Shown here: positions 1-8,949 of the stretch, in pieces
Numbering within the stretch: the stretch's first letter is position 1
How the letters are laid out: each line of letters begins with the position of its first letter
From: Streptococcus parasanguinis
Lineage (GTDB): Bacteria; Bacillota; Bacilli; Lactobacillales; Streptococcaceae
NCBI RefSeq assembly: GCF_019929185.1
Contig: NZ_JAHZPC010000003.1
Span: forward strand, 124,001-188,000
Direction: 5' to 3'
Length of the DNA stretch: 64,000 bases
Made by a program: the position numbers and the translations under genes
The notes under the pieces: generated by a model
The model's input: the letters and a program-made list of their open reading frames with translations, nothing else
What the model was told of the DNA's origin: nothing
Database searches by the model: none

Positions 1-532
1 TGGAAAAGAAGACCCACACGCTTGGCTCAACCTTGAAAATGGGATTATCTACGCTAAAAACATTGCCAAACAATTGATCGCCAAAGATCCGAAAAACAAG
101 GACTTCTACGAAAAGAATCTAGCTGCTTATACTGAAAAACTCAGTAAGCTCGACCAAGAAGCCAAGCAAGCATTCAATAACATCCCAGCAGACAAGAAGA
201 TGATCGTAACCAGCGAAGGTTGCTTCAAGTACTTCTCCAAAGCCTATGGCGTCCCATCTGCCTATATCTGGGAAATCAATACGGAAGAAGAAGGCACACC
301 TGACCAAATCAAAACGCTGGTAGAAAAGCTCCGTCAAACCAAGGTGCCTGCCCTCTTTGTTGAATCCAGTGTCGATGAACGTCCTATGAAAACTGTGTCT
401 AAAGATACCGACATCCCAATCTATGCAAAGATCTTCACTGATTCCATTGCCAAAGAAGGAGAAAAGGGCGATAGCTACTACAGCATGATGAAGTGGAACT
501 TAGACAAGATCGCAGAAGGTTTGAGTCAGTAG
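1..532 (+). CDS. fimA: Manganese ABC transporter substrate-binding lipoprotein FimA/ScaA/PsaA (3' part)
   Basis: The reading frame enters from the left edge (first full codon at base 2) and ends at TAG 530-532, so only the C-terminal half is present. It is the cluster A-1 metal-binding lipoprotein that delivers Mn2+ to an ABC importer at the cell surface. Metal-ligand regions of the PsaA family are visible: DPHAWLN (His), [10 protein letters not shown] (Glu) and FTDSIA (Asp). TSEGCFKYF carries a Cys, as I recall for S. parasanguinis FimA. tpx follows 79 bases downstream, the usual fimCBA-tpx order, and the likely repressor gene scaR is 2 kb away. The family is also known as a streptococcal adhesin. 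The signal peptide lies outside the window. Confidence 0.95.
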   Translation, partial: GKEDPHAWLNLENGIIYAKNIAKQLIAKDPKNKDFYEKNLAAYTEKLSKLDQEAKQAFNNIPADKKMIVTSEGCFKYFSKAYGVPSAYIWEINTEEEGTPDQIKTLVEKLRQTKVPALFVESSVDERPMKTVSKDTDIPIYAKIFTDSIAKEGEKGDSYYSMMKWNLDKIAEGLSQ

Positions 533-611
533 CCCCTTCAGATTTCTAAACAAATCAGTGGCCCCTCCTCCGGTATTGCGGTACAATAAAAACAAAAAAA
601 GGAGTCTTTTT

Positions 612-1106
612 ATGGCAACATTTTTAGGAAACCCTGTTACCTTTACCGGATCTCAACTTCAAGTAGGGGAAATGGCTCATGATTTTTCATTGATCACTCC
701 AGCTCTTGAAAAGAAATCTTTAGCTGATTTTGCTGGCAAGAAAAAAGTCCTCAGCATCATCCCATCCATCGACACAGGGATTTGTTCGATGCAAACACGT
801 CACTTCAACAAGACCTTGTCGGACTTGGACGACACTGTCGTCTTGACGGTCTCTGTCGACCTTCCTTTTGCTCAAGGTAAATGGTGCGCTGCTGAAGGAC
901 TCGACAATGCTATCATGCTCTCAGACTACTATGATCATTCCTTCGGGAAAGCCTACGGCCTCTTGATCAATGAATGGCACTTGCTCGCACGCGCTGTCTT
1001 GGTCTTAGATGCAGACAACAAGGTGACTTACGTTGAATACCTAGACAACATCAACAGCGAACCCAATTACGACGCGGCAATTGAGGCCGTCAAGGCACTT
1101 GGATAA
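612..1106 (+). CDS. tpx: Thiol peroxidase Tpx
   Basis: This 164-residue cytoplasmic peroxiredoxin reduces H2O2 and alkyl hydroperoxides with electrons from thioredoxin. The peroxidatic cysteine is Cys58 in [14 protein letters not shown], and Cys92 (KWCAAEG) is the candidate resolving cysteine. I chose the ATG at 612 because GGAGT lies 7 to 8 bases upstream and the protein then starts [11 protein letters not shown] like its homologues; the frame stays open upstream to 558 without homology. It follows fimA, linking manganese supply with peroxide defence. A TACAAT box about 20 bases before the start could give it its own promoter. A terminator closes the unit. Confidence 0.96.
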   Translation: MATFLGNPVTFTGSQLQVGEMAHDFSLITPALEKKSLADFAGKKKVLSIIPSIDTGICSMQTRHFNKTLSDLDDTVVLTVSVDLPFAQGKWCAAEGLDNAIMLSDYYDHSFGKAYGLLINEWHLLARAVLVLDADNKVTYVEYLDNINSEPNYDAAIEAVKALG

Positions 1107-1110
1107 ACAT

Positions 1111-1136
1111 AAAAAGAGGTCTGCGACCTCTTTTCT
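1111..1136 (+). terminator. Rho-independent terminator after tpx
   Basis: Stem AAAGAGGTC / GACCTCTTT with a TGC loop, followed by T-rich sequence, starting 5 bases after the tpx stop codon. Confidence 0.85.
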
Positions 1137-1160
1137 ATATCTACAAAATCTGTTCAGAAC

Positions 1161-1290
1161 CTTTCCTTAAGTGAGTACGGACGTCAGCGAACTTCTAGGA
1201 AGTTCCATGACTAATTATTGAGCCTAAAGTCTCAATAATTCCGAGTGCTTGAAACAACCATGTTTCAAGCACTTTTCTCACAGCGGAAAG
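1161..1290 (+). repeat. 130-bp three-hairpin repeat, copy 1
   Basis: This element has a second copy of identical length at 31903-32032 with only scattered differences. The ends can pair (CTTTCC / GGAAAG and GTGAG / CTCAC) and enclose three perfect hairpins: GAACTTC/GAAGTTC, ATTATTGAG/CTCAATAAT, and an 11-bp stem GTGCTTGAAAC/GTTTCAAGCAC. It has no ORF. It lies behind the tpx terminator, in the gap before the convergent minus-strand gene. It may be a small non-autonomous mobile repeat or a structured RNA. The bases from 1291 to 1392 show nothing else I can name. Confidence 0.8.
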
Positions 1291-1392
1291 TCTCATCACC
1301 TACCTACTAGAATAGATCTAAGAACTTAACTATTATAACTTCTTTTAAGAATCTCTTAGGCTATTTTATGTAAAATTACAGTTCTTTCGTTG

Positions 1393-2418
1393 CTATAAAA
1401 TCCGATGGAGCCCATTCTGGAGGAGGAACCGCCAGCGTAAGCGAGGGATGCCTCTGAGGAAACTTCGCACGCGTCTTGCCACTTGTTGCTTATAGCTCTT
1501 GCCTCCTTGTGCAAAAACTCCTTTTCGACTCCAATAACCTTGCTCTCCTCGGTCATTCTTCGGAGCTAGATAGCGAACATCTTGCTGATAGAGGACATGC
1601 TTGCGAAAGGCTGGATCCCAAGCTTTGACGGGGTCAATATCTAAGTCCTTATGGGTCCGGCCCCTAGCCAACCCGTAGTTAAAACTGGCACCATTGACAA
1701 TGCCATTTTCAGAAATTTCTACTGGATCGACTTCATTGAGGAAATGCCCAGCTTGATCGATAATATACTCCGTATGAAAATTTAACAAGACCTTGAAATT
1801 GACTTGTCGGGAGGCTCCTGATGGATAATGAAGGTGACCATCTGGCCCTAGGGAGACCTTGTTGTGAAGGCGAGCAGCCGCATAAGCATCCACCGTGACA
1901 GCTTTAGCCTCCTGTAGGTAAGCTTGTAAGGCCTCCTCGTCAGTCTGTCCTGCTCTCGAGTCATGCATCCTAATCCATTGTGCCTGGTAACTTGAAAGTA
2001 GGTAACGCAACTGGTGAACCTGGCGTTTCAAAAGCTGATCTCCCGACTGATCCGCTAAGGGATCCCTTTCAAAGGCGACCTGCACGACGCGTGAAAATGC
2101 CGTCCAAAAGTCGGATCCTGGCGGACAATCTGGAGCCATCCTACTCAGAAGAAAGGCTGTTTCTTCACAAGTTCCAGACAAGTCACTCGGCATTAGGAGA
2201 ATTTTCATGACGCCCCTCAGTAAGTCTTGGGCAGCAGTCTCCGTTAGATCTTTGATCTCTTGAAACCACATGTTTTGAAACAGAGGACTGGCAAAGAAAA
2301 AGATAGACTGGTATTGTTCTTGGTAGGCTTGTGGATCTTTGTATCCCTGCAAGTGCTTCTCTAGATAGGCTAAACTATTTTCTCTCCAGCCTAGTCTCGC
2401 TAATTCCCGTCTGTTCAT
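1393..2418 (-). CDS. DUF3114-like protein of unknown function
   Basis: This 341-residue protein resembles the DUF3114 proteins found in streptococci, and its function is unknown. There is no signal peptide, membrane segment or recognisable catalytic motif. The C-terminal third is rich in Arg and aromatic residues (for example SFNYGLARGRTHKDLDIDP), and the tail is very basic. It starts MNRRELARLGW. It is a single gene between the convergent tpx unit and the divergent scaR. The family name is from memory; the coding status is secure from length and composition. Confidence 0.7.
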   Translation of the reverse strand: MNRRELARLGWRENSLAYLEKHLQGYKDPQAYQEQYQSIFFFASPLFQNMWFQEIKDLTETAAQDLLRGVMKILLMPSDLSGTCEETAFLLSRMAPDCPPGSDFWTAFSRVVQVAFERDPLADQSGDQLLKRQVHQLRYLLSSYQAQWIRMHDSRAGQTDEEALQAYLQEAKAVTVDAYAAARLHNKVSLGPDGHLHYPSGASRQVNFKVLLNFHTEYIIDQAGHFLNEVDPVEISENGIVNGASFNYGLARGRTHKDLDIDPVKAWDPAFRKHVLYQQDVRYLAPKNDRGEQGYWSRKGVFAQGGKSYKQQVARRVRSFLRGIPRLRWRFLLQNGLHRIL

Positions 2419-2542
2419 GATGCCGTCCTTTCTATGCTACTATACTACCATCTTTTGGAGCTTGAGACAATTCTCATTACTCCACTAGCGTTTTTGAGGA
2501 TTTTTTTGATATACTAGAAGTGAGCGAAGAAAAGAGGAAAGC

Positions 2543-3196
2543 ATGACACCAAACAAAGAAGATTACCTCAAGTGCATTTATGAAATTGGCACAGAAGTAG
2601 AAAAAATCAGTAATAAGGAAATCGCCAGTCGCATGCAGGTCTCTCCGCCTGCTGTGACCGAGATGATTAAGCGCATGGTCTCTGAGGGCCTCTTGGTAAA
2701 AGATAAGAACCATGGTTATCTACTAACAGATCTGGGTTCGCAATTGGTCTCTGATCTCTACCGCAAGCACCGCTTGATCGAAGTATTTCTGCTGGAAAAA
2801 CTTGGCTACACAACTGAAGAAGTCCATGAAGAGGCAGAAGTTCTCGAGCATACTGTTTCTGAACATTTCATCGACCGGCTGGATCACATGCTTGGAAACC
2901 CTAAGACTTGCCCTCACGGTGGGACAATTCCAAAGAAAGGCGAAAGGCTTGTCGAAGCCTACCAAGACCGTCTCAGTGAAACGACTGAGCCTGGTCTGTA
3001 TATTCTGCAAAGGGTCTATGACACCTATGAATTGTTAAAATTCTTAGACCAGATCCATCTCCAGATCGGTGATACCATTGCGTTTCAACGGTATGATGAT
3101 TACACAGGCCTCTATCACTTCGTTATCCAAGGACAAGAAATTTCTATCAACCAAGTGATCGCCCAACAACTCTATATTGAAAAACATGCAGTTTAA
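2543..3196 (+). CDS. scaR: DtxR/MntR-family manganese-dependent repressor (ScaR/SloR/PsaR type)
   Basis: A 217-residue regulator with an N-terminal winged helix (about 1-65, including SNKEIASRMQVSPPAVTEMI), a metal-binding and dimerisation domain (about 66-140, with EAEVLEHTVSEHF and CPHGGTIP), and a C-terminal FeoA/SH3-like domain (about 150-217). In relatives the Mn2+-bound form represses the fim/sca/psa manganese importer, so the likely target is the locus at the left edge of this window. An AGAGGAAAG ribosome site precedes the ATG. The fimCBA promoter and its operator lie outside the window, so the link is inferred from family and neighbourhood. Confidence 0.93.
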   Translation: MTPNKEDYLKCIYEIGTEVEKISNKEIASRMQVSPPAVTEMIKRMVSEGLLVKDKNHGYLLTDLGSQLVSDLYRKHRLIEVFLLEKLGYTTEEVHEEAEVLEHTVSEHFIDRLDHMLGNPKTCPHGGTIPKKGERLVEAYQDRLSETTEPGLYILQRVYDTYELLKFLDQIHLQIGDTIAFQRYDDYTGLYHFVIQGQEISINQVIAQQLYIEKHAV

Positions 3197-3217
3197 CCCG
3201 ACTGCATGTTTTCTTAC

Positions 3218-3661
3218 TTATGGATTTTTCGTATCGAGGATAATGGTCACCGGGCCATCATTGATCAATTCAATCGCCATATCGGCTCCAAAGATCCCTC
3301 GTTTGACAGGGACTTCTTTTTCTAATTGATCATTAAAGGCATCATATAACTGACTGGCCATATCTGGCTTGGCAGCCCCTGTAAAAGCAGGACGGTTGCC
3401 TTTTTTGGTGTCCGCAAAGAGGGTAAATTGAGAAATCGACAAAATTTCTCCTTGGATATCTTTGACTGAAAGATTCATCTTAGCTTCCTCATCTGAGAAA
3501 ATACGCATCTGCGATACCTTTCGAACCGCATAATCTAAATCTTTCTGATCATCATCTGGACCGACACCTACTAGAAGCAGCAAACCTTGCTGGATCGAAT
3601 TGTAGACTTGACCATCAATGGAAACTGAGGCACTCTTGACCCGTTGAATCACTAATTTCAT
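3218..3661 (-). CDS. dtd: D-aminoacyl-tRNA deacylase
   Basis: This 147-residue cytoplasmic enzyme hydrolyses D-amino acids from mischarged tRNAs. The two conserved active-site stretches of Dtd are present: SQFTLFAD near residue 78 and [11 protein letters not shown] near residue 90. The start [17 protein letters not shown] matches the family. It lies downstream of rel on the same strand, a common Gram-positive arrangement, with a gap of about 108 bases that shows no clear terminator, so co-transcription is plausible. It converges with scaR, whose stop is 21 bases away. Confidence 0.96.
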   Translation of the reverse strand: MKLVIQRVKSASVSIDGQVYNSIQQGLLLLVGVGPDDDQKDLDYAVRKVSQMRIFSDEEAKMNLSVKDIQGEILSISQFTLFADTKKGNRPAFTGAAKPDMASQLYDAFNDQLEKEVPVKRGIFGADMAIELINDGPVTIILDTKNP

Positions 3662-3769
3662 TTTACTATCCTATTTTATAAATCTATCGAGCATTCACTG
3701 CTGCGCTTGAAAGAACATCAACCTCAGACGACGAGCTAACCAAGCAATAAAAGAGTTCTTAGCAGCCGA

Positions 3770-5989
3770 CTAGCCGTTGGTCCGTTTAACAGAGTACACC
3801 TCCGGCACACTCTTAATCTTATCCACAACTGTTGTCAACATCGATAGGTTCGGAATCCCAAAGGAAATGTGGATATTGGCAAATTTCATATCTTTGGTTG
3901 GTTGAGCATTGACAGTTGAGATCATCTTAGCTGTATTGGAGAGGACTTGGAGCACGTCGTTAAGAAGACCTGCACGGTTGAGTCCATAAATGTCAATATG
4001 GGCGATGTAGTCCTTGGTCGTATTATTGTCTTCCCACTCGACATCGATCAAGCGTTGCTCGTAGTTATCTTGAGCGCGAAGATTCATACAGTCTCGGCGG
4101 TGAATCGCAACACCACGCCCTTTGGTGATGTAGCCGACGATTTCATCACCTGGAACTGGATTACAACACTTAGCAATCCGAATCAAGAGTCCAGAAGCAC
4201 CTTGGATAACCACGCCACCTTCGTGACGGACCTTCAGGGTGTCTTTTTTATTTTCAACCTTGACCTCGCCACCTTTGACCAGCTCTTCTGCTTCTGCGCG
4301 TGCCTTAGCCCGTTCTTCTTCCCGGCGTTCATCCTCCGTCAAGCGGTTAAAGATGGTAATAGCTCCGATCTCTCCAAAACCAATCGCCGCAAACAAGGCT
4401 TCTTCTGTCTTATAACTTGATTTTTGTAGCACTTTGTCCATGTGCTTTTTGTCCATGAACTTATTGGCTACCAAGTCATGCTCGTGGAATTGGGCCATCA
4501 AGAGGTCCCGACCACGGTTAATCGACAATTCCTTGTCTTGATTTTTAAAGAATTGACGGATCTTGTTGCGCGCCTTGCTAGTTTTAACAAGGGTCAGCCA
4601 GTCACGGCTCGGACCAAAGGAGTTGGCATTGGTGATAATCTCCACCTGATCTCCCGTCCGAAGTTTGGTATTAAGAGGCACCATCCGGCCGTTGACCTTG
4701 GCACCAATCGCTTTTTCCCCAACCTTAGTGTGGATTTCATAGGCAAAATCGATCGGTCCGGAATCTTTCGGAAGCGAGCGCACGGTTCCATCTGGTGTGA
4801 AGACGTAAATCTCTTCTGCCAAGATATCTTCTTTCACATTTTCAACAAATTCTTTGGCATCGCCTGACTGGTCCTGGAGCTCCATCATCTCTTTGATCCA
4901 GTTCATCCCAATGGCAGATTCCTTGCTGTTAACCTGACCCTTGATCCCTTTTTTGTATGCCCAGTGAGCGGCAACCCCGTATTCGGCAACCTCGTGCATC
5001 TCCTTGGTACGGATCTGGAATTCAATCGGTCCTTTAGGGCCATAGACCGTCGTATGGATGGACTGGTAGCCATTGGCCTTCCGATTGGCAATATAGTCCT
5101 TAAAACGCCCCGGCATCGGTTTCCACAGTTCATGGATATAACCCAGCATGGCATAGACATCACTTGGAGTATCCAGAATACAGCGGATGGCAATCAAGTC
5201 ATAAATTTCATCAAAGCGTTTCTTCTTATCCTGCATCTTGCGGTAGATGGAGTAGATATGCTTTGGCCGGCCATAAATTTTTCCATGCAAATGGCGTTCC
5301 CCAGCATAGGTCTCAATCTTGTGGACAACCTCTTCCACCAACTCTTCTCGCTCGCGACGTTTTTCCTTCATCATATGCGAAATCTTGTAGAATTCGACTT
5401 CATTCAGATAACGGAAGGACAAATCCTCAAGTTCCCATTTGACGCTGGAAATCCCGAGACGGTGAGCTAGTGGTGCATAGATCTCCATGGTCTCACGCGA
5501 AATGCGTTCTTGCTTGTCCTTGCGCAAATGCTTGAGGGTGCGCATATTATGCAAGCGGTCTGCCAATTTGACCAAAATCACGCGGATATCTTGAGACATG
5601 GCCATGAGCATCTTGCGATGATTTTCCGCCAATTGCTCTTCGTGGGACTTGTACTTGACCTTCCCGAGCTTGGTCACCCCATCGACGATCACGCGCACAT
5701 CATGACCAAATTCACGCTCAAGGTCATCCAAGGTCGCGTCCGTATCTTCCACGACATCATGCAAAAAACCACAGGCAACCGTCACAGCATCCAGTTTCAG
5801 CTTAGCAAGGATTCCTGCCACTTGAATCGGGTGAATGATATAAGGCTCACCAGACTGACGGAATTGGCCACTATGGCAATCAACAGCATAAACCAAAGCC
5901 TTTTGCACAAAGGCAACATCCTCAGGTGATAAATATTTTTTTGTAAGGGCAACGACTTGGTCCCCTGTTAAATTCTCTTCTTTCGGCAT
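3770..5989 (-). CDS. rel: Bifunctional (p)ppGpp synthetase/hydrolase Rel (RSH family)
   Basis: This 739-residue stringent-response enzyme makes (p)ppGpp from ATP and GTP/GDP and degrades it. The HD hydrolase domain comes first (HPIQVAGILAKL, GFLHDVVEDTDA), then the synthetase domain (NRKANGYQSIHTTVYGP), the TGS domain (EIYVFTPDGTVRSLP), a zinc-finger/helical part (RIAKCCNPVPGDEIVGYITK) and a C-terminal ACT domain. Both catalytic halves look intact, so it should be a full-length bifunctional Rel. It probably shares a transcript with dtd. The ATG is preceded by GGAGAAAATGA. Confidence 0.97.
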   Translation of the reverse strand: MPKEENLTGDQVVALTKKYLSPEDVAFVQKALVYAVDCHSGQFRQSGEPYIIHPIQVAGILAKLKLDAVTVACGFLHDVVEDTDATLDDLEREFGHDVRVIVDGVTKLGKVKYKSHEEQLAENHRKMLMAMSQDIRVILVKLADRLHNMRTLKHLRKDKQERISRETMEIYAPLAHRLGISSVKWELEDLSFRYLNEVEFYKISHMMKEKRREREELVEEVVHKIETYAGERHLHGKIYGRPKHIYSIYRKMQDKKKRFDEIYDLIAIRCILDTPSDVYAMLGYIHELWKPMPGRFKDYIANRKANGYQSIHTTVYGPKGPIEFQIRTKEMHEVAEYGVAAHWAYKKGIKGQVNSKESAIGMNWIKEMMELQDQSGDAKEFVENVKEDILAEEIYVFTPDGTVRSLPKDSGPIDFAYEIHTKVGEKAIGAKVNGRMVPLNTKLRTGDQVEIITNANSFGPSRDWLTLVKTSKARNKIRQFFKNQDKELSINRGRDLLMAQFHEHDLVANKFMDKKHMDKVLQKSSYKTEEALFAAIGFGEIGAITIFNRLTEDERREEERAKARAEAEELVKGGEVKVENKKDTLKVRHEGGVVIQGASGLLIRIAKCCNPVPGDEIVGYITKGRGVAIHRRDCMNLRAQDNYEQRLIDVEWEDNNTTKDYIAHIDIYGLNRAGLLNDVLQVLSNTAKMISTVNAQPTKDMKFANIHISFGIPNLSMLTTVVDKIKSVPEVYSVKRTNG

Positions 5990-6135
5990 TCATTTTCTCC
6001 AGTTTCTTGGATACTATTTTAACACTTTTAGAAGCAGATGGGAACCAATGAAGCTACTTTAATATACGGTTACTACTCGAAGATCATTCTGGGATCCACC
6101 TTGCTTTCATCATTCGTAAAAGTTTTTTGTAAAAA

Positions 6136-6168
6136 AACTAACGAAGCGATTCCTTCACTTCGTTAGTT
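6136..6168 (-). terminator. Terminator of the prmA-rsmE unit overlapping the rsmE stop codon
   Basis: Stem ACTAACGAAG / CTTCGTTAGT, read on the minus strand and followed by a run of seven T. The rsmE stop codon (6163-6165) lies inside the 5' arm, so translation reaches into the hairpin. Confidence 0.88.
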
Positions 6169-6906
6169 CATTAATTCTGTAACAACACTCACAGCGCTGA
6201 GGGCATAGAGTGGTGCGGTTTCTGCACGGAGAATGCGAGGTCCAAGGCCTGCAAGGACTGCTCCTTTGGCTATAAAACTTTCAATTTCTACAGGGGAGAG
6301 ACCACCCTCTGGTCCAAAGATAAAGAGCAGTTTGCTTCCAGCTTCTAGTCCGGTCAGCGACTGAAGTAAAGCTGCTGCCTCTCCTTCTTTGGCTGACTCT
6401 TCATAAGCCACTACGATAGAGTCAAACTGGTCTAACTGAGCCAGAAAGTCTGCCTTTTTCTCAAAAAGGGTAATACTTGGGACTAGATTCCGCTTGCTTT
6501 GCTCGGCTGCTCCAAGGGCGATTTTTTCTAGTTTTTCGACCTTCTTACCCAATTTCTTGCCGTCCCACTTAGCAACGGACCAGTCTGCAGGAAAGGCCCA
6601 TATCTGGCTAGCACCTAGCTCTGTCACTTTTTGAGTGATAAACTCCAGCTTGTCTCCCTTGGGGAAACCTGATGCGATGGTCACTTGGACTGGCAGTTCC
6701 ACATTGTCTGCTAATTCCTCGATTAGCTCCAACTGACGGGCTTCTACATTGACCACGCGCGCCAAACGCTTGATCCCATCATCAAAGACTAGGGTCACCT
6801 GGTCATCTTCTTTCAAGCGCATGACCTGAAACATGTGCTTGCTGGTCTCCTTGTCCTCGATAGTGACAGGTGAGCTCGCACTCCCCTTGACAAAATACTG
6901 TTGCAT
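6163..6906 (-). CDS. rsmE: 16S rRNA (uracil-1498-N3)-methyltransferase RsmE
   Basis: A 247-residue SPOUT-fold methyltransferase that methylates U1498 of 16S rRNA. It has an N-terminal PUA-like part (about 1-70) and a C-terminal knotted SAM-binding domain with FIFGPEGGLSPVE near residue 195 and LGPRILRAETA near residue 222. I chose the ATG at 6906 because GGAGG lies 5 bases before it; an in-frame TTG four codons upstream has no site. It begins one base after the prmA stop, so the two rRNA/ribosomal-protein methylases are translationally linked. Confidence 0.95.
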   Translation of the reverse strand: MQQYFVKGSASSPVTIEDKETSKHMFQVMRLKEDDQVTLVFDDGIKRLARVVNVEARQLELIEELADNVELPVQVTIASGFPKGDKLEFITQKVTELGASQIWAFPADWSVAKWDGKKLGKKVEKLEKIALGAAEQSKRNLVPSITLFEKKADFLAQLDQFDSIVVAYEESAKEGEAAALLQSLTGLEAGSKLLFIFGPEGGLSPVEIESFIAKGAVLAGLGPRILRAETAPLYALSAVSVVTELMN

Positions 6907-6907
6907 G

Positions 6908-7858
6908 CTAGCCTCCAATCACACCCGAGATATCCTTAGTTTTTTTGAAGACACAGGCATTCCACTCCCCTTGAATCATGTGGGTTTCAAGGAAAAATCC
7001 AGCTGCTTCTGCTGACTCACGCACCATGTTCCACTTGTCCTTGATAATGCCACTCATGATCAGGTAGCCTTCATCCTTGACCAAGCGATAAGCATCATCC
7101 GTCAGATGAATGAGGATATCCGCCAAGATGTTGGCCACGATGACGTCTGCCTCAATCTCCACGCCCTTGAGCAAATCGCCTGGCGCCACATGGATATTTT
7201 CCATGCCCGGATTGAGCTCAATATTTTCCTGAGCGACCCGAACTGCCACATCATCTAGATCATAGGCAAAGATTTCCTTAGCACCCAGAAGGGAACTAGC
7301 GATAGAAAGAACGCCTGAACCTGTCCCCACATCCAGCACTGTTTCGCCACCACGAAGAACTTGCTCCAAGGCAAAGAGGCTCATCTTGGTCGTCGGGTGG
7401 GTTCCCGTTCCAAAGGCCATACCAGGATCCAGCTTGATAATCTTTTCTCCCGCAGTCGCCTCATAGTCCGTCCAGGACGGCACAATGGTCAAATCATGGG
7501 TAATGCGAGCTGGCTCATAGTATTTCTTCCAGTTGTCTGCCCAGTCTTCCTCAGCCAAAGCAGTCGTCCCCATCTTGACCTCACCCAAATCCATAAAATC
7601 TGTCAATTCTGCTAGGCAAACCTGCAAGTCTGCCTCAACCACTGCCACATCAACCGTATCAGGATAGTAGGCTGTCACTACGATTTCTTCTTGCTGCTCT
7701 ACCTCTGGGAAAATCTCACCAAAACGATCCACATTCCCCACATAGTCCATGCTGTCTTCAATCGCAACACCTTGGGCGCCTAATTCGATTAAGAGGTTAG
7801 AGACCAACTCCTCCCCTTCACGCTTCACTGTAACCTTTAACTCTTGCCATGTTTCCAT
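6908..7858 (-). CDS. prmA: Ribosomal protein L11 methyltransferase PrmA
   Basis: A 316-residue SAM-dependent enzyme that trimethylates ribosomal protein L11. The N-terminal L11-recognition domain ([17 protein letters not shown]) is followed by the class I methyltransferase fold, with [15 protein letters not shown], then [12 protein letters not shown] and VANILADI. The start was set at the second of two adjacent ATGs (7858) because homologues begin METWQEL; neither has a good ribosome site, and the frame stays open to a GTG at 7885. It is co-transcribed with rsmE. The 110 bases upstream hold a GGTTCGGTT/AACTGAACC hairpin of unknown role. Confidence 0.94.
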   Translation of the reverse strand: METWQELKVTVKREGEELVSNLLIELGAQGVAIEDSMDYVGNVDRFGEIFPEVEQQEEIVVTAYYPDTVDVAVVEADLQVCLAELTDFMDLGEVKMGTTALAEEDWADNWKKYYEPARITHDLTIVPSWTDYEATAGEKIIKLDPGMAFGTGTHPTTKMSLFALEQVLRGGETVLDVGTGSGVLSIASSLLGAKEIFAYDLDDVAVRVAQENIELNPGMENIHVAPGDLLKGVEIEADVIVANILADILIHLTDDAYRLVKDEGYLIMSGIIKDKWNMVRESAEAAGFFLETHMIQGEWNACVFKKTKDISGVIGG

Positions 7859-7995
7859 CATTAAGATACCAAGCCCGTAAAACACAAAGCCAAAATAGGA
7901 AACTCTCTGAAGACGTTTGTGTCTAAGAGAAGTTTATCTTTTTGGCACCGTGTTTAGGGCGGGTTCAGTTTAGAAATTTAACCGAACCATCCTTT

Positions 7996-8469
7996 CTATT
8001 TCTCTATCAATTTTTTCATGTAGACCATATCCATGCCTTCTTTTTCAGGCTCGATATGAGTTTGATGGTAGCCATTCTTCTCGTAGAAGGCGACCATGCC
8101 TGCATCCTGTAACACCGTACACAAATCCCATTGTGTGATGGTTGACAATTCCTCTTCTAGCAATCTCAGTCCCTCAGAACCATACCCTTTTCCTTGATAC
8201 TGGGGCAAAATCGCTGCCGTTCCCAACCAAGCTTTCGTTAACTCGGCATTGGTCTGAATTCGTAAAAATCCGATGTTTTCTTCATCTTCTTTTACAAAGT
8301 AGTAATAGCTATTGGGACGTTCGACTAGTTTCCATTTGATTCGTTCGCGGTCCTCGAGATAAGGGTCATATTCATCATGATATTTTTCATAAACAGCCTT
8401 AAAGCTAGCTCTCTGAATTGCAATAATAGTTTCTAAATCCTCTGCTCCCGCTCGAACAAGTGTTATCAT
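7996..8469 (-). CDS. GNAT-family N-acetyltransferase
   Basis: A 157-residue single-domain GNAT protein that should transfer an acetyl group from acetyl-CoA; the acceptor is unknown. The acetyl-CoA loop is visible as LPQYQGKGYGSEGLRLLEEE around residues 88-107, and a conserved Tyr follows in VAFYEKNGYHQT. Its start overlaps the stop of the NUDIX gene by 4 bases (ATGA), so the two are translationally coupled. Nothing in the sequence narrows the substrate. Confidence 0.88.
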   Translation of the reverse strand: MITLVRAGAEDLETIIAIQRASFKAVYEKYHDEYDPYLEDRERIKWKLVERPNSYYYFVKEDEENIGFLRIQTNAELTKAWLGTAAILPQYQGKGYGSEGLRLLEEELSTITQWDLCTVLQDAGMVAFYEKNGYHQTHIEPEKEGMDMVYMKKLIEK

Positions 8470-8900
8470 AAACCTTCCTCCAAATAATCCCTCAATCTCC
8501 CCTGTAGCTGAGGAACTGCCTGTTTAGACTTCAAAAATTCCTCAATAGGCATCAGTTTATAGGCCTGTCCTTCATTCCCAAAGGTAATATTGTCAAATTG
8601 TTCTTGTCTTAGCTGACCAACCATAAAGACCGATTGCTTGTCTTTAAAGATTACGCTAGGATAAATCTTGCTCCAAAGCAGACAGTCTTCATCTAAATGA
8701 ATTCCCAGTTCCTCATAAACTTCACGCGCTGCGCATTCAAAAGGGCTTTCGTTTCCTTCACGACCACCACCTGGCAACTCCCACAGATTGGCCCAAGGAA
8801 TGGTTGGTTTGTCATCGCGTAAGATGGTCAAAATTTGCCCATCACAAATCAAAGCAATCTTACAACCCGTAAAATTCAAGTGTTTATCCAATAACTCCAT
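8466..8900 (-). CDS. NUDIX hydrolase
   Basis: A 144-residue hydrolase of nucleoside diphosphate-X compounds. The Nudix box is complete: GGGREGNESPFE followed by CAAREVYEELGI, carrying the metal-binding REVYEE core at about residues 60-66. The N-terminal part contains IPWANLWELPGG, typical of the MutT-like branch. The substrate (oxidised nucleotide, sugar nucleotide or other) cannot be read from the sequence. It overlaps the downstream acetyltransferase gene by 4 bases. Confidence 0.9.
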   Translation of the reverse strand: MELLDKHLNFTGCKIALICDGQILTILRDDKPTIPWANLWELPGGGREGNESPFECAAREVYEELGIHLDEDCLLWSKIYPSVIFKDKQSVFMVGQLRQEQFDNITFGNEGQAYKLMPIEEFLKSKQAVPQLQGRLRDYLEEGL

Positions 8901-8949
8901 GATGATGACCTTTTCTTATCATAACTACTACTCTATAGAAAACCCCTAG

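Noticed and set aside
1393-1556. Possible frameshift near the C-terminus of the DUF3114-like gene, suggested by a second minus-strand frame at 1356-1556
   Set aside because: The main frame continues with plausible basic sequence to its own stop; the overlapping frame has no ribosome site or homology I recognise.
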